This document shows, piece by piece, positions 11,406-23,770 of a stretch of DNA of 64,000 nt. Where the stretch lies: contig OY720350.1 of NCBI GenBank assembly GCA_963082975.1, forward strand, positions 37,306,660-37,370,659, in the 5' to 3' direction. The notes beneath the pieces are model-generated. The model was not told the origin of the DNA, did not search any database, and worked only from the letters and a program-made list of their open reading frames with translations. The position numbers and the translations under genes were made by a program. The first letter of the stretch is position 1. Each line of letters opens with the position of its first letter. The stretch comes from Labia minor (lineage: Eukaryota; Arthropoda; Insecta; Dermaptera; Spongiphoridae).

Positions 11406-13890
11406 CTTATATGTTAAAGAGTAAAAAATATGGTCAATGATTTGGTTTTCTATTATTATGAGAGGCCACACAATTACATAAAAACATGAATTTAAATTAT
11501 AATTGTTATATATCCAAAAAATTTATAAATACTATATAATAAGAATAAATAAAATGAGTAAAAAAATATCAAACAGTTATCTTATATAATTAACATAATA
11601 TGCAATCAGATTTTTTACAGATAGTGATAGACAAATGGTAGATTATTAGATTTTTAGTTTATGCCCTCTGTATCATTATGATTAAGATTTGACACTAAAA
11701 TTTATCCCATGTTAACAGTATTACATCAAACGATTAAACACTTATATAATTATTTCATGATATATTTTAAAATATAAATTATTTCATTCATAAATCTATT
11801 TTTCTTTGTTTAATGATACATATTTTTTAATAGAATCTTAATTGCCTTAACTTTTCATATAAATGAAATAAATTGATATGATAAAATAATGTTTCATTAA
11901 GGTCCAGTGGATTTTAATATTTATAAATGAATTATTTTCTACTTCTCCCGTCGATTTCAATTATTTAGACCTAATAAACCACTTTACAAAGCTTGTTCTG
12001 GTAAACGATAACATTTATTTAATTAAAGAGATATTTATGATGAAATCCCATATCCACACAAATTATTCACTGGAAGAACAAAGGTTGACTTATACTAATA
12101 TTTATATAATTTAATTATAAATAAAATACCTATATATTAAATTGATTAAAATTAGGATTAAGTCAAGAGCAATTAATTTTAATTTTAATGTTCATTGTAT
12201 TAATTTTAAAATTCTTGTTCCAAAATTTTTATTATATGATAAGAGTGGAGACAGATCTCATATAAATGAAATAAATAATTTGTATATAAAATAACCTGTA
12301 GCATTATTTGCTATATGATCATTAAGTGGCAACGCCTAAGAAATACTGGATATGCAACCTAATATGCTTCTTAAAAAGTGCATTCATCTCACTTTCGATA
12401 TTCTTATGTAATATTTGGTTGTAGGCATATGTTTAGTTATTAATTTATTAATGATTTATTTTTAATGAACGATATCTACCAAAATACTGATACAGTCTTT
12501 GGCAGTGTGGGGATATGGGTCTATGATGCCAATTCTCATTAATTCTAATAATAATCAATATATCTATTTATTCCTGTAGCTCTATAAAACAAAGATATTC
12601 CTCTAGCCATCTCTATCTCTAACTACCTACATCTAAATTTTATTCTCTTCCAATTTTCTTATAGTTTACCAATTAGTTGTTTCTCTCCCCCATAGGTTTT
12701 CTTATAAAATACATTCTTTAATCACGTTTCAATCAAAATGAAACTTTTTTTATTCTAATTAAATTGAGGATGAATAGAGATCATGTAATTTATGAACAAG
12801 TTATCTACATGATTCAACTAATTTCATTTTTTTTTATCTGTTTCAAATTTTCAAAAACGATTAATCAATTCTCGTCTCTCAAGAGTTATAGATTTGTTTA
12901 TATTGGTAAATTTGAACTCTATCTATCAATAGTTTGACCCCGAAAAAAATGTCTTATAAAATATTGAACTTTAATAAAATATTTAATTAAAGATAAGAGA
13001 CAAGATCCATCCAATAATCCAATTTAAAGGGAATAAATTTTTAATAAATTCCTCTTTTAATTTTATCCTTAAGTGCAATATATTGAATTATTATATTAAT
13101 TATTATAATAAAATTATTATAAAATAAATTCCTACAAGTAGGTTCATATATGAGTTTATATATGAAAAGTAAATATATAATTTTTTTTTTAATTTCCAAA
13201 AATAGTTAATTTTATTCATGATTTAATTTTTTTTTTCTTTTTTAATTTTAATCAATTTAGTATATAAATCATATAATTAAAAACGCAAATTGGATCAAAT
13301 GTGTATTGGAGTGAGTTTGGTTAAGAAGAGAGAAGCGTAAGGGAATGAAGATAAAAAAAAATACAAAAACATTAATCACAGACAAGTGTGGAAGAGAGAG
13401 AGAGCGAAAGAGAAAGGGAGACATAGGACAAGACTAATTTATAAAATTAATTCCTCTTACACCCCCAAACCCTTTCCTCATTTCATTTTCTCCTACACTC
13501 TCTTCGGGATAAATGAAAATTTACCAGTTTAATTTATGAGCCATGTAGTTGAATTAAATGAATATGATAAATATTAAATAGGCGATGTTTCTAAGTACTG
13601 GATACAATTGCAAACACGCCAATAGTATAAAAAATAATTGTAGAAAATAATGAACGACTATGAAAAACATTATTCTGAGATATTATAAACAAAAACTGCA
13701 TATCTACTGAAAGAATCAAAAAATACAAATAAGTAAAAAAAATACATTACAAAATTATTGTTAGTTCTAATTGGCTAATTTCTTAATTAATTCCTTAATA
13801 TCTTTTATGTGATCTTTTATTTTTCAAAATTTTATTTTATATACAAGTATATATTCATTTATACAATACTTCAATTAGTGTTTGTTTTTT
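11406..13890. other. AT-rich intergenic stretch
   Basis: About 2.5 kb with no recognisable gene or transposon. A purine-rich GA tract lies at about 13390-13420. Confidence 0.45.
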
Positions 13891-14476
13891 ACTATCTCGT
13901 AAGAGATAGTATTGCGATCACGAAAATTTTCGATGTTGAGATTTTGATGTTTTTATACGTTTTAAAGGTTCCTGAATCATTTTCACTAAGGTTGAGAAAA
14001 ATGTCTGTGTGTGTGTGTGTGTATGTAGTCAATATTGCGCAAAAACGGTTTGAGCTAGAATGATGAAATTTGGTATATGAGCATTATTCAAAATTCGTAG
14101 TTTACTATCAACTTTTGAGAAATGTAGCTCAACCGGAAGAGGGTCATTACTTACAATGTTTTGATTTTTTTTCCTCTAAAGTGACCGTAAAAATAAAGAT
14201 ATATGTTTGATAATTTTTCACATGATTAATAATTGTAAAAAACTGCTATATATAGAATTTCAGCTCGATTGAATCGCTGAAATTACCAGAATTAATTTTT
14301 TAACACTGCAACTCTCACGCGCCAACATGTGACGTGGTGCCATCAACAAAAATGCGCTGGTTTAATATTTATTATTTATAATTTATAATTAATTAAATTT
14401 AATTTAAATATAATATATTATGTTATTTAATCCAATTCAAATTGCGAGATAGTCGAGTGGAGAAACTCCAGCTAAT
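13891..14476 (+). mobile_element. HINE-1 copy, nearly complete
   Basis: Shows the 5' end best: ACTATCTCGTAAGAGATAGT, itself a short palindrome, then TTGCGATCACGAAAATTTTC, a GT microsatellite (about 14004-14024), the CAACCGGAAGAGGG module, CACGCGCCAACATGTGACG, and the 3' subterminal repeat GCGAGATAGT with hairpin and CAGCTAATTT. One mismatch interrupts the 3' hairpin (GAGTGGAGAAACTC). The frame spanning the 5' half is not a real gene. Confidence 0.85.
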
Positions 14477-14864
14477 TTTTTTAAACAAATAACAATATTT
14501 TTAACCCATTTTTAGATAACAAATTATATTTTACATTTATATATATTAATGATTAAATAAATATATAAAATCGTTTTATTTATAGATGAATAATCAAATA
14601 TAATTAAATAATAAGATAATAATTTTCTTGTTCAATGATTCTAAACCCTATAAAAATGAAATAAAATAATCTAATATATATATGTATACCATAATTTTCA
14701 CAAAAAAAAAAAAAAAATCCTTTAGAAATTATCTGCTGACCAAATCATTTTGAAATTGTTTTCAAAATAAAAAAAAAACATTTTTAAAAATACCTAATTC
14801 ATACAACAATAAATATAATCGTAATATTTAGACAAAAGAATTTTACTGGATACACTTTCTTCGT

Positions 14865-15055
14865 CAATAATTCTTTTCCTTTCTTATCGAATGACTTAAA
14901 CCACTTCAATCTCCATTCCTGTATCTTTTTGATATTTCAGTAATCCCAACCTTCTCTCTTATTTCATTAATTCTAATCTTATTCTATCTCTGTTGAGTGT
15001 TTTACATACCACTCACATTAATATTCTTATCTCTGTTTCCCTTGCACCCTTCTTT
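14865..15055 (-). pseudogene. LINE reverse-transcriptase tail fragment
   Basis: The reverse strand reads, across frameshifts, like the post-RT tail of an insect endonuclease-reverse transcriptase: a DRIRINEIREKVGI-like block followed by IQEWRLKWF. Intact members have RLRWxGHV after this block. No ends were found. It is a short decayed piece, of a lineage different from the copies at 1.7 and 44 kb. Confidence 0.5.
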
Positions 15056-15415
15056 CCTGGTTTTACTCGTTTGCCAACTTTTACTAAGCTATAACATTAC
15101 TTGAACAATCTTTTTAATTATTTAAAATTACTACTTATATTAAAATTATCTAATATGTATAGTTTAAAAGAGAGCACGGCATCGGTACTGACTAACATTG
15201 AGTGAACTCGGGTTTAATTCGGAAATGGAATGAAAAATTAAAAAGATACTTTAAATAAGAAGTAGTGGTATTTTATCAACAAAATGAAAGTTAATATTGA
15301 GAGAAGCCATTGTACTGATCATACCACATCTCTAACTATTACGCTTAGGCGACAATTGACTTGTTAGGTCCTTTTCTGTTCTAGAATATATCTATTATAT
15401 TTATATATAGTAATA

Positions 15416-15513
15416 CTAGCTGCTCAGAGCGCCTTCGGCGCTCTTCACACCTATACGGGGGTACATAGTATTTGGTTGAAAGTAGTAAAAGGTTTTCATC
15501 CATTTTGTTTCAA
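15416..15513 (-). mobile_element. LINE 3' terminal fragment
   Basis: Only the last ~100 bp of the RTE-like LINE: the terminal stem-loop (15428-15444) and TTTCATCCATTTTGTTTCAA. The second GC stem-loop is deleted. Confidence 0.65.
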
Positions 15514-15839
15514 AATATCAAAACAATATTCCAAAAAACCTAATATATATGATATATCTATCATCTTGATATTATCTTGATATTATACTATAATTCATAT
15601 TTTATTTTCCAATAGTTTCTTTTACAATTTTTATTTGTTTATTTGTTTAACCATTCGTTTCTTTTATTAGAAAATTCAAATATATAAATTTATTTTAAAA
15701 TTTTTGCATGCTTATTAAAAATTTTTATGGAAATATTAGATGCAGAATTAATACGATTAATAATTAATAATAGAGTATACTATTTAAATATTTCAAGTTT
15801 AAATTGGGTGGCTTGTATTGCTGGTTGCATAAATGCCAG

Positions 15840-15961
15840 GGGCTCCTAGACGAGTGAACGAGCGTTCAGTCAGTCAGTCGATTTCGTTGTGTAAGTGCGC
15901 ATGCCAACTCAAACCAGGCGAGCGGCGATGACTCTCTCTCTACTATATCAATAGCGTAAGT
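15840..15961 (+). promoter_or_regulatory. Candidate transcription start and first-exon donor
   Basis: A CpG-containing, balanced-composition stretch in AT-rich DNA. TCAGTCAGTCAGTC at 15866-15879 fits the arthropod initiator (TCAGT) in three overlapping registers. Two consensus splice donors follow: GTAAGT at 15891-15896 and at 15956-15961 (AGC before GTAAGT). The 88 nt from the initiator to the second donor would be a non-coding first exon; an ATG at 15928 meets a stop after eight codons. The downstream gene was not found in this window. Confidence 0.35.
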
Positions 15962-16095
15962 GTATTTTCTATTGAAATTATCATAATTCATCATTGTAAT
16001 AAAGTCTCAAATGATTTACTGATTTTTTTTAATAATTATTTTAATAGAAAAATATCATATTTGTTTTTTATTTCATATTCATATTATGAATGATA

Positions 16096-16126
<31 letters not shown>

Positions 16127-16892
16127 ACGTGATATATCTGCACATTACTCAAAATTTAATTTAAAATTATTTACACATTTTATTAGAATTTGAAAATGTG
16201 TATATCTTCTCTTTTCTTCTAATTAATCTCTTTTCTATTTCATTTTTCTTATGTCATTTAATATAATAGGGTATATTATATATCGCGTACCCTATATATA
16301 TATATATATTGGTATATATATTTCTATTTATTATTATTATTCTCTTTTTTAATATTTTGTATTCAATAAGAGTTGATTTTTTAATATATATTTGGATATT
16401 ATTATTCATTTAAGTAAATATAATTTTTTTATTTTCAATTTGAAGTGACATTTATTCTAGAGACGCCCAAACGGCAGGGGTAATTTATTTTCTTTTTTTC
16501 TTTTATCTTGTAATTTACTGTTTAATTTATCTAAAAAAATGATAAATTCTGATAAATGTTTATTCTTTCAATATCAATTATTTTCTGAGAATTCTACATG
16601 ATTATCAATTGAAATTTAAATAGAAATCATTTTAACATTCTCTTCTAATTATAGATAATAGAAAAAGGTTAGTTTTTAATACTTTCATTTATTAAACAAG
16701 AATTTTATTATGTGTCTTTGAAATATATCTAAATATTATTATTTCATTAAAAGTTATAATAACGAAAAATTAATGTGATACATTGATTAACAACAGTTTC
16801 AAAGTATTTTTAATCTGCATTAATAAAATACAACTGATTATAAAGGCAGATATTTTATTAGAATGAATTAATTATTAATTTGGAAATAATTT
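15962..16892. other. AT-rich intergenic stretch
   Basis: TA tracts at about 16110-16127 and 16292-16310. If the initiator at 15866 is real, this would be intron. No exon was recognised. Confidence 0.4.
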
Positions 16893-17203
16893 TAAAGCTC
16901 GGAAGCTTCTATTAGCTAAAAAGCCTCGGCGTTACGTTATATATATTATATATTACTCGTATTCTATATTCTATTGTATATATCTCGAGACAACTCCCAA
17001 TATATTTACTTGTTTTTCTTATTTTGATTTCAAGCAAGGGCTATTGAACTAATATATATATTTTCATGTTATCTTTTTTATAATTACGCACAAAAAAACA
17101 TCTGATCAGTTAATTTATAAAATATTTCAGTTAAATAGAATTTCTATGCTGAATTTAAATTTGAATATAAGAAATAGAAAAATTCGTAATTCTTAAATGT
17201 TAT
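16893..17203 (+). repeat. Direct repeat, first copy
   Basis: Blocks at 16895-16990 (CTCGGAAGCTTCTATTAGC onward) and 17127-17198 (TTTCAGTTAAATAGAATTTC onward) reappear fused together at 17612-17800. The second copy lacks about 130 bp between the blocks. Confidence 0.75.
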
Positions 17204-17340
17204 ACCATTATGTATTGCTAAATATACATTTATGTAATATTTTAAGTGTTTTATTTGTAATTTTTCAATTATCACTTGTAAGTATATTGAATTTCTATTT
17301 ATACACAGACAATTATATATTATTTTTTTATTTAAATACC

Positions 17341-17588
17341 AGCTGCTCAGAGCGCCTTCGGCGCTCTTCACACCTAGACGGGGGCTCCACCCCTGTACCC
17401 CCGAGTGGCACATAGTATTTGGTGGTTGAAAGTAGTAAAAGGTTTTCATCCATTTTGTTTCAAACAGTATATAACATAAAACATTCATTTCTTTTTGTTT
17501 TCTTATTTAAAATATATTTTAATTTAATCAGTAAATTAATTATATATATTATTATTGTATATGTTATATCTATCTATCTCTGTGGCTC
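17341..17588 (-). mobile_element. LINE 3' terminal fragment
   Basis: Carries both terminal stem-loops (17350-17366 and GGGGGCTCCACCCCTG next to it), then the 3' UTR up to the CTCTGTGGCTC point. It sits between the two copies of the 16.9/17.6 kb direct repeat. Confidence 0.7.
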
Positions 17589-17611
17589 AAAGATGCTCGA
17601 ATGAATGAATT

Positions 17612-17800
17612 ATAAATTTTAAAGCTCGGAAGCTTCTATTAGCTAAAAAGCGTAGGCGTTACGTTATATATATTATATATTACTCGTATTCTATATTCTA
17701 TTGTATATATCTCGGGACAACTCCTATTTCAGTTAAATAGAATTTCTATGATGAATTTAAATTTGAATATAAGAAATAGAAAAATTCGTAATTCTTAAGA
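17612..17800 (+). repeat. Direct repeat, second copy with internal deletion
   Basis: Nearly identical to the blocks at 16895-16990 and 17127-17198 (for example GCGTTACGTTATATATATTA and CGTAATTCTTAA), directly joined. Confidence 0.75.
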
Positions 17801-18829
17801 TATGCAAAAATTTTTAAATTCTGAGCAATATGCAGACAAAAAAACCTTTTTTTTATATATATATATTATTTTAATATTTAAAGATTAACTTCAAGTTTGA
17901 ATTCGACGGTGCTTGATTCTGAAATATTTTCGATTGTTAAAACAGATTCCAACTATAATAAATTAAGTAAAATAAATATTTTTTAAATTAAAATTTACTA
18001 TAATCACTTTAATCATTATAATTTTTAATTCTGACATACTTATATATTCATTAATTACTTAATTGAAAAAACAATTTAATTAAAGTATCTCTTAATACTG
18101 GGAAAGCTATTTATTTATATACCAACATACATAATTTTTACTTATACACTATAATAATAACCTTTGTATAATACTCTAGTATGTATAACACTACTATTAC
18201 TTTAATATTTTTTTACATTGAGTTTATAATTCTTTGACATAAAAATTAAAAGTAAGTGGTATTATAAATATTGACAAAGGAATTAATCCTTCAAGCAAGA
18301 TTCAATTTAGTTAAATGAATAGCAATGAAAATATTGGATTTTAAATTTAATTAATAGTTAATCTGTTAATTTTCATTTTATTAAATATGTATTAGTGATC
18401 TAATTCGATTGCTTTTGATGTCAAAGAGAAATTGAAATTTAAATAAATATCAAATGTGTTTTGATTAAAATATTAATTATCCTTCTTAGATATTCACTTT
18501 ATTCTTCAACATAGTCGATTTAGAATGTTGAAAAGTTTCAAAGATGTCACATCTTTACCATCAAAAAGAAATATTTAAAAGGATTTTTTCAATCAATTTT
18601 CTAATAAAACAGATTAAGTATCATAAACAATTCAATTGTGTGTGACATTTTTCACCTAGAAAAAGGAAATTTTAATTATAATAATTAACATTTCATTTAT
18701 TTATTAAATATTGAGACTAAAAGCTATGTGGGTTTACAATCGTAGCTGGGTTACTCTATTATTATAATAATGATTTATTTTTTTAGATACATGTAAATAA
18801 TAGTTTTAAAAATGGTCATTTGAAAAAAT
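17801..18829. other. AT-rich intergenic stretch
   Basis: A short motif at 17813-17835 (TCTGAGCAATATGCAGA) has inverse relatives near 16133 and 20788. Nothing else was seen. Confidence 0.4.
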
Positions 18830-19290
18830 TATTTCTTATTATTGGATTTGGCTGTTAATATTAATACTGCCGCCGCTCGGTACGTTAAAAAAATACTTAT
18901 TCTTAATGAACTATTAATATTTAAGATTAAGATTATTATATTACTCGGTAATTAAGTTAAAAAAAATGATTCATTATTATTGGGTTTGGCTGGTAATATT
19001 AATACCTGGCTCTCACTCGACCCTTTAAAAAATATTGATATATGTTGCATCATTGCATCAATCTGATTAAAATGAATGGAACTGGGGTCCTCAATAATTA
19101 TACCTAGTTCACCGAGCCACCACTCGGTCAATAAAAAAATTATTCTTTATTATCGGGTATGGCTGGTAATATTAATACCTTATTCACCGAATCGCCATTC
19201 AAATAATAACATACAAACAGAAAAGCAGGCGTGTTGATATAAAATATATTCCTGGGACACCGAGCTATCGCTCGATCCTTTAACAAATTT
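18830..19290 (+). repeat. Cluster of CCGAGC-hairpin dispersed repeats
   Basis: Three or four partial units containing GGTTTGGCTGGTAATATTAA followed by a CACCGAGC...GCTCG stem-like segment. One carries GCATCATTGCATCAATCTG and GGGGTCCTCAATAAT. A further partial unit lies at 19825-19885. It is non-coding. Confidence 0.55.
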
Positions 19291-20052
19291 ATACAATTTA
19301 TTATTATATACTTTAAAAATTTTACAATTTTCAACGAACTTTTAGTTCGTTTATAAAATCTATATATCTGTGTGTGTGTGTGTGTGTCTGTCGCCAAAAA
19401 TTTTCGATTTTTTAAATTTTGATTTTTGATTCGAGTAGAGCTTAAAAAAAGTGTAATTGTAAAGTGGTCTTGGTTTTTTTAAAATTCGTTTGGGAATATG
19501 GTAAAATCGGCGGTCAAAGTTTGAAAATTTCCCATATATTATAACTACTGTAATTAGTGTTATTATAATGTAAAATTATAAAGAAAAAATGTTTAGACAT
19601 TATTGTAGACATTTTCATTCTGTAAATTAATTAATTTTATTTCATTTAAATAAATATCTATTTTTAAATATTTTTTGCTCTCTACATTATTTATCTAATT
19701 CGCACAATATATTAAGATCATATAAATTGGAATTATTTATGCAATTTTGTGATAAATATGAATAAAAGTTCGTTGATAGTAATGCTTCCTAATGTTCTAA
19801 TGCAATATTTTAATTATTTATTACAATTGGGTTTGACTGTTAATATTAATACCCCATTCACCAAATCGCCATTCAAATAATTTAAAAGAACATAAATTAA
19901 AAAAAAATAGTCATAAAACATCCCCCCTAAACGTACTTATTAATACACCAAAAGACAGAAAATATGACATGTGGATATAACATAATATATATTTTGTAAT
20001 TTGATTACAAAATATTATTAAAATAAATATTTTTAATTTTATTTTATTTATA
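19291..20052. other. AT-rich intergenic stretch
   Basis: A GT microsatellite at about 19368-19390 is followed by TTTTCGATTTTTTAAATTTTG, possibly a decayed HINE-type core. Otherwise only the partial repeat at 19825-19885. Confidence 0.4.
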
Positions 20053-20440
20053 ACTAGCTGATCAGAGCGCCTTCGGCGCTCTTCACACCTAGACGGGGGC
20101 TCCGCCCCCTGTACCCCCCCGAGTGTCCCTATTCTGAGCTATAACCATCTAACTCCGGGTGAGAGAGATAGGATAGGGTATATCCTATCTCTCTCACGTT
20201 CCTTCCTACATTGTCCACCCTGTTCACAATTGGTCTTCCAAACGGACGTTTTCCAATCGAACTCCCACCAATATATTTTCCTCTCCCATGCTAGCCATGT
20301 GCCCTGTCGGCCCCAGCCTTCTCTATTTTATGACCTATAATTTAATAATTTTGATCCCCTTTGATAATAATTTCCCGATTGCAACCTCGATTTAAATTCT
20401 TTGCAAATATTATTCTCTCTGATACTAATTATTTTGTCTT
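20053..20440 (-). mobile_element. RTE-like LINE relic, 3' part
   Basis: Has both terminal stem-loops (20066-20082 and GGGGGCTCCGCCCCC), then sequence homologous to the copies at 1682 and 44081, ending near the late RT block (20380-20430). A 39-bp perfect hairpin (20159-20197) sits where the other copies have ordinary LINE sequence. Confidence 0.7.
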
Positions 20441-20787
20441 ATCACTATTAATTTCAAACCCCATCAATTTTCCTGCCTGGATTAATTTTTTTATGCTACT
20501 TTAAATGTTATTAATTTATTTAAAAAAAAATCAAAGTAAACAAAATAAAAATAAAATATAAAATTAGCATAACACTAAACTACTATAAAAATAATATTAA
20601 AAAATATATTATATATGAAAATCCAATTATGAGATCAAATTTTCTTAATTAAAATAATTTACTCACATAATCTTAAAAATTAATAGTATTAAATTATAGC
20701 CGTAATGTGAATGTTTTCAAAGTTTAAAAGGCCAATAAGATCAATTGAGATATTGTAAATATCAATAGATATATAAAAAGATTTTTA

Positions 20788-20880
20788 TCTGCACATTGCT
20801 CAGAATTTAAATTACCGCCAAATTATCGCCACCAGTGCCTCTATGATCTAGTATGGTAACTAAACTATTTTTAATTAATA
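20788..20880 (-). repeat. Dispersed repeat fragment (inverse of 22775-22845)
   Basis: Reverse complement of the block with AATAGTTTAGTTAC, GATCATAGAGGCACTG and GGCGATAATTTG. It is non-coding. Confidence 0.6.
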
Positions 20881-21084
20881 TTCTTTATAATTTTTTTAAA
20901 ATTTTTCTAATTAAAAAATCGAAAATCGGGCTTCGAGGTCTGGTGGCCAGCCCTTCTGTGCTTCCGTGTAAAAAATTCCAGGTCCCTGCGTGCGATAGTT
21001 TTTGCTGGAGAGCTCGGTCCAACAGACAAACAAACAGACACATTACACTTGCTTTTATTATTATAGATATTTTGTATTTAAGGA

Positions 21085-21306
21085 AGCGCTGTCTGATGTA
21101 GTTGCTGACGTAAATTAAATTTCCTATTTTAAATTAAGAAAAAACTAACAAAGATGATTTTTCTCGAGGCTGAAACGAATACACATCGATTTTTCTTTAT
21201 AAATAGTGTGAATTTCAAAAACCCTTAGAGCAGTTTAATATATCCCAAATACAAATATATATATATATATATATACAATTTTTGCTAGTATAATAAGATA
21301 AGATAA
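21085..21306 (-). repeat. Dispersed repeat ending TTATCTTATTATACTAGC
   Basis: Inverse relative of 10753-10990: TTTTTCTCGAGGCTGAAACG, GAATTTCAAAAACCCTTAGAG, a TA tract and CTAGTATAATAAGATAAG. Just before it, 20930-21060 has a more GC-rich unidentified stretch ending in ACAGACAAACAAACAGACAC. Confidence 0.55.
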
Positions 21307-22594
21307 AATATTAAGAGCCATTAGGCAAAAAATTTTAAAAATAAACTCCAATGTTTCTTTATAATAATTTCTCAGTCATTGTTGAGTGATTATTATCAAA
21401 GTCGAGTACAAAAATAAGCAGTAAATGCCTAGAGGAATAAATAGTAGTATATAATAATACAATACAAGTTTCATTGAACGTGATTCTTGATAAATCAATG
21501 GATGTCAGGAAGGAAAGGTATTTATTTTTTATTTTCCAATCAATATTCCATATGCATACAAGTAGAACATGATTTAATATAGTATAATCAAAGAAAATTA
21601 TTATACATAATTGTTTTAACAAACATAATTATTTTCAAAGAATAATGAAATTTTATCATTTTTATTTTTAGAATTTAAATAATTTTCTACCAGTCTCCTT
21701 TTGGAAAATTCTATGATTAGTTCTCTAATTAAGATTTTAAAATGATCCAATTAAAGCGTTTTTTTTTTAATCGAATTATTTTTTTAATTAAATTTAAAAT
21801 ATTTATTAATTATAAAAATCTCATTCAGAGCGAAATAATAACGATTGGTATGCCGATGAAGAGGTTCTTAATATTTGCATCACTAAGTGAGATAAGAAGG
21901 GCTAGTATACTTTAAAAAGAGAACATTTAATATTTACATTTACTTTCCAAAACAAGAAATAATATTTTGAAATTATTATTGAATTCATTTTTTTTTTTGT
22001 TTATCTATTTTCATTTTAGTTACGATATACTTGAAAAAAAAACATAAATTCAATATATATATATATTCAAAAAAACTTTTAGAAAATTAAATTTATTTTG
22101 TTCTCTCCTTGGTTTCTCTCATGGCTTGAGCGAATGAACGAAAGAAGTGAGAAAAGGTGTGGGTGGCATGTGAAGGGGGAGAAGGGGTGGGGGTATATGT
22201 GGAGAAATTTGCTCTCTGGTTCTCTTGTTTAAAATCTTTGACGGAACACAATGGCTCCTAGATTAAATCTGTTGTTTGCTTAACCACTAATCTTAACCCT
22301 CAATTCCGGTTGGCTTTCCATCCCCACTATTCTATTCGCTTAGCACTCCACCCGCCCGTTAACCTCTTTCTCACACTTCACATCCTGTTGATATTAAACA
22401 TTCGCGAAGCGAATGACATTTTCAATAATCCTAAATTCGTGATATGACATTTCTAACGGAAATGAGTTATTCTATTATTCTATGATCCTATTGTTATTGT
22501 TATTTATAATACATGCAAAATATCTTTACTAATTCCTAGTAAATTAAAATTAACTATATGTAGGTTGTAATTTGGTATCTATTATTTTATATAT
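21307..22594. other. Intergenic, with a purine-rich patch
   Basis: AT-rich except 22100-22400, which is G- and then C-rich (for example GTGAAGGGGGAGAAGGGGTG) but shows no supported frame, repeat or RNA. Confidence 0.4.
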
Positions 22595-22845
22595 TATATG
22601 TATAACTTATATATAAAATTCTCGTGTCACAAAACTTTGAAATCATACTCCTCCGAAACGGCTGGACCGATTCTTATGAAATATTTTTATGCATATTCAG
22701 TAGGTCTTAAAGAAGGTTTTTATTTTATTATCAAACCGCTAATTGGTATGATGTGTCCAGGGGGTGGTATTTACCTAAAAATAGTTTAGTTACAATGCCA
22801 GAGATCATAGAGGCACTGCTGGCGATAATTTGACCTCTATATATA
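22595..22845 (+). repeat. Dispersed insect-type repeat (CCTCCGAAACGGCTGGACC)
   Basis: Contains AAAATTCTCGTGTCACAAAA and CCTCCGAAACGGCTGGACCG followed by ATTCTTATGAAAT, a module I recall as common in arthropod interspersed repeats, probably rolling-circle-type. The apparent 63-codon frame is a repeat artefact. Its end block is repeated inversely at 20815-20880. Confidence 0.5.
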
Positions 22846-22864
22846 TCCTAAATAGACATTTGAA

Positions 22865-22960
22865 AAGAGGAATCATTCGTGGGTGAGCGTGCTAAGGCGT
22901 TATCTTATGACTTTGCTTCCTCAGTTCGAAACTTGCAAAGGCACATTTTTTTTTAAGTAT
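22865..22960 (+). repeat. tRNA-like (SINE-type) sequence
   Basis: GTGAGCGTGCTAAGGCG resembles a tRNA A-box region of Leu/Ser type and CAGTTCGAAACTTGC a B box about 35 nt further, followed by a T run (22949-22957) that could end Pol III transcription. A functional tRNA is unlikely because the acceptor arms do not pair. A related sequence lies at 42430-42525. Confidence 0.4.
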
Positions 22961-23399
22961 TATATATTTTTTTTACAAAATTTATTAATTTTTATTATTT
23001 TAATATTTTATTAAATTATCTTATTTTATTTTATTAAATTAATAATTATGTCAATTAATTTTTGTGCTTAAATAAACATATATAAAAAACTATATATAAA
23101 ATTTGAAATTTCATTCATTCATTCATATAAAGCAAATTGGCCGTAAGAAGAATATGATAGCCTGTGAGATCATATAAATAGAACATTATTCTTTTTATCT
23201 AAATATACAAATTATATAAAAATATATAATTAAAAAATCTTGATCGATTTGGCCTGAATCCGCATTGATATTCTCTTAATATTTCCCCTGCATATGAAAG
23301 TAATTTTAATAAAATAATATTCTAGAGAATCTTATACGATGTCGTCAAAAGAGAATTTTTCTTTTCTTTTTTAAAAACATTCTTTGTCATTCTAATGAT

Positions 23400-23560
23400 A
23401 TCTTTTCCTTATGTCAGATCGAAAGAACTGACTTTGCAAAACTCTATTAAAGGTTTTTGACTATATTTAATTAATCCTGCAGGTATCCCTTCTATTCCTG
23501 GTGCTTTGGTATTTTTAAATTCCACATTATCATTTTTACCTCATGTAACATCAAATATTT
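23400..23560 (-). pseudogene. LINE reverse-transcriptase fragment, N-terminal RT motif
   Basis: The reverse strand encodes NVEFKNTKAPGIEGIPAGLI then KYSQKPLIEFC, the highly conserved start of the RT domain of endonuclease-RT LINEs (usually KAPGxDGIPAELxK). A stop follows shortly. No endonuclease, YxDD box or ends are visible. Confidence 0.65.
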
Positions 23561-23684
23561 AAAAATTTGATTGAATATATATATATATATATATATATTT
23601 GTTTAAATTAATTCAATTTAATATAAATACATTTTATAGATTTCTGAAATTGGTCTTCTGAATGAGAAAAATGAAGAAAAGTTG

Positions 23685-23770
23685 TTTTGTATCATTTCAT
23701 TTATTTAACAATCTATATTGAGCAAGACCGAAACGTCCGGCTTTGAGCATTATATAAATGAAATAATACA
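23685..23770. repeat. Short palindrome with GACCGAAACGTC
   Basis: Arms GTATCATTTCATTTAT and its near-inverse ATATAAATGAAATAATAC enclose AGACCGAAACGTCCGG, a string like the GAAACGTC half of Penelope-type hammerhead motifs. The Penelope assignment is a guess. Confidence 0.3.

Noticed and set aside
13809..14063. 84-codon frame containing FDVEILMFLYVLKVPESFSL
   Set aside because: The same peptide recurs in the HINE-1 copy at 35680. It is translation of a non-coding repeat through its GT microsatellite.
22865..22960. Functional tRNA gene
   Set aside because: A- and B-box-like motifs are present but I could not form acceptor and anticodon stems. Kept only as a tRNA-like repeat.
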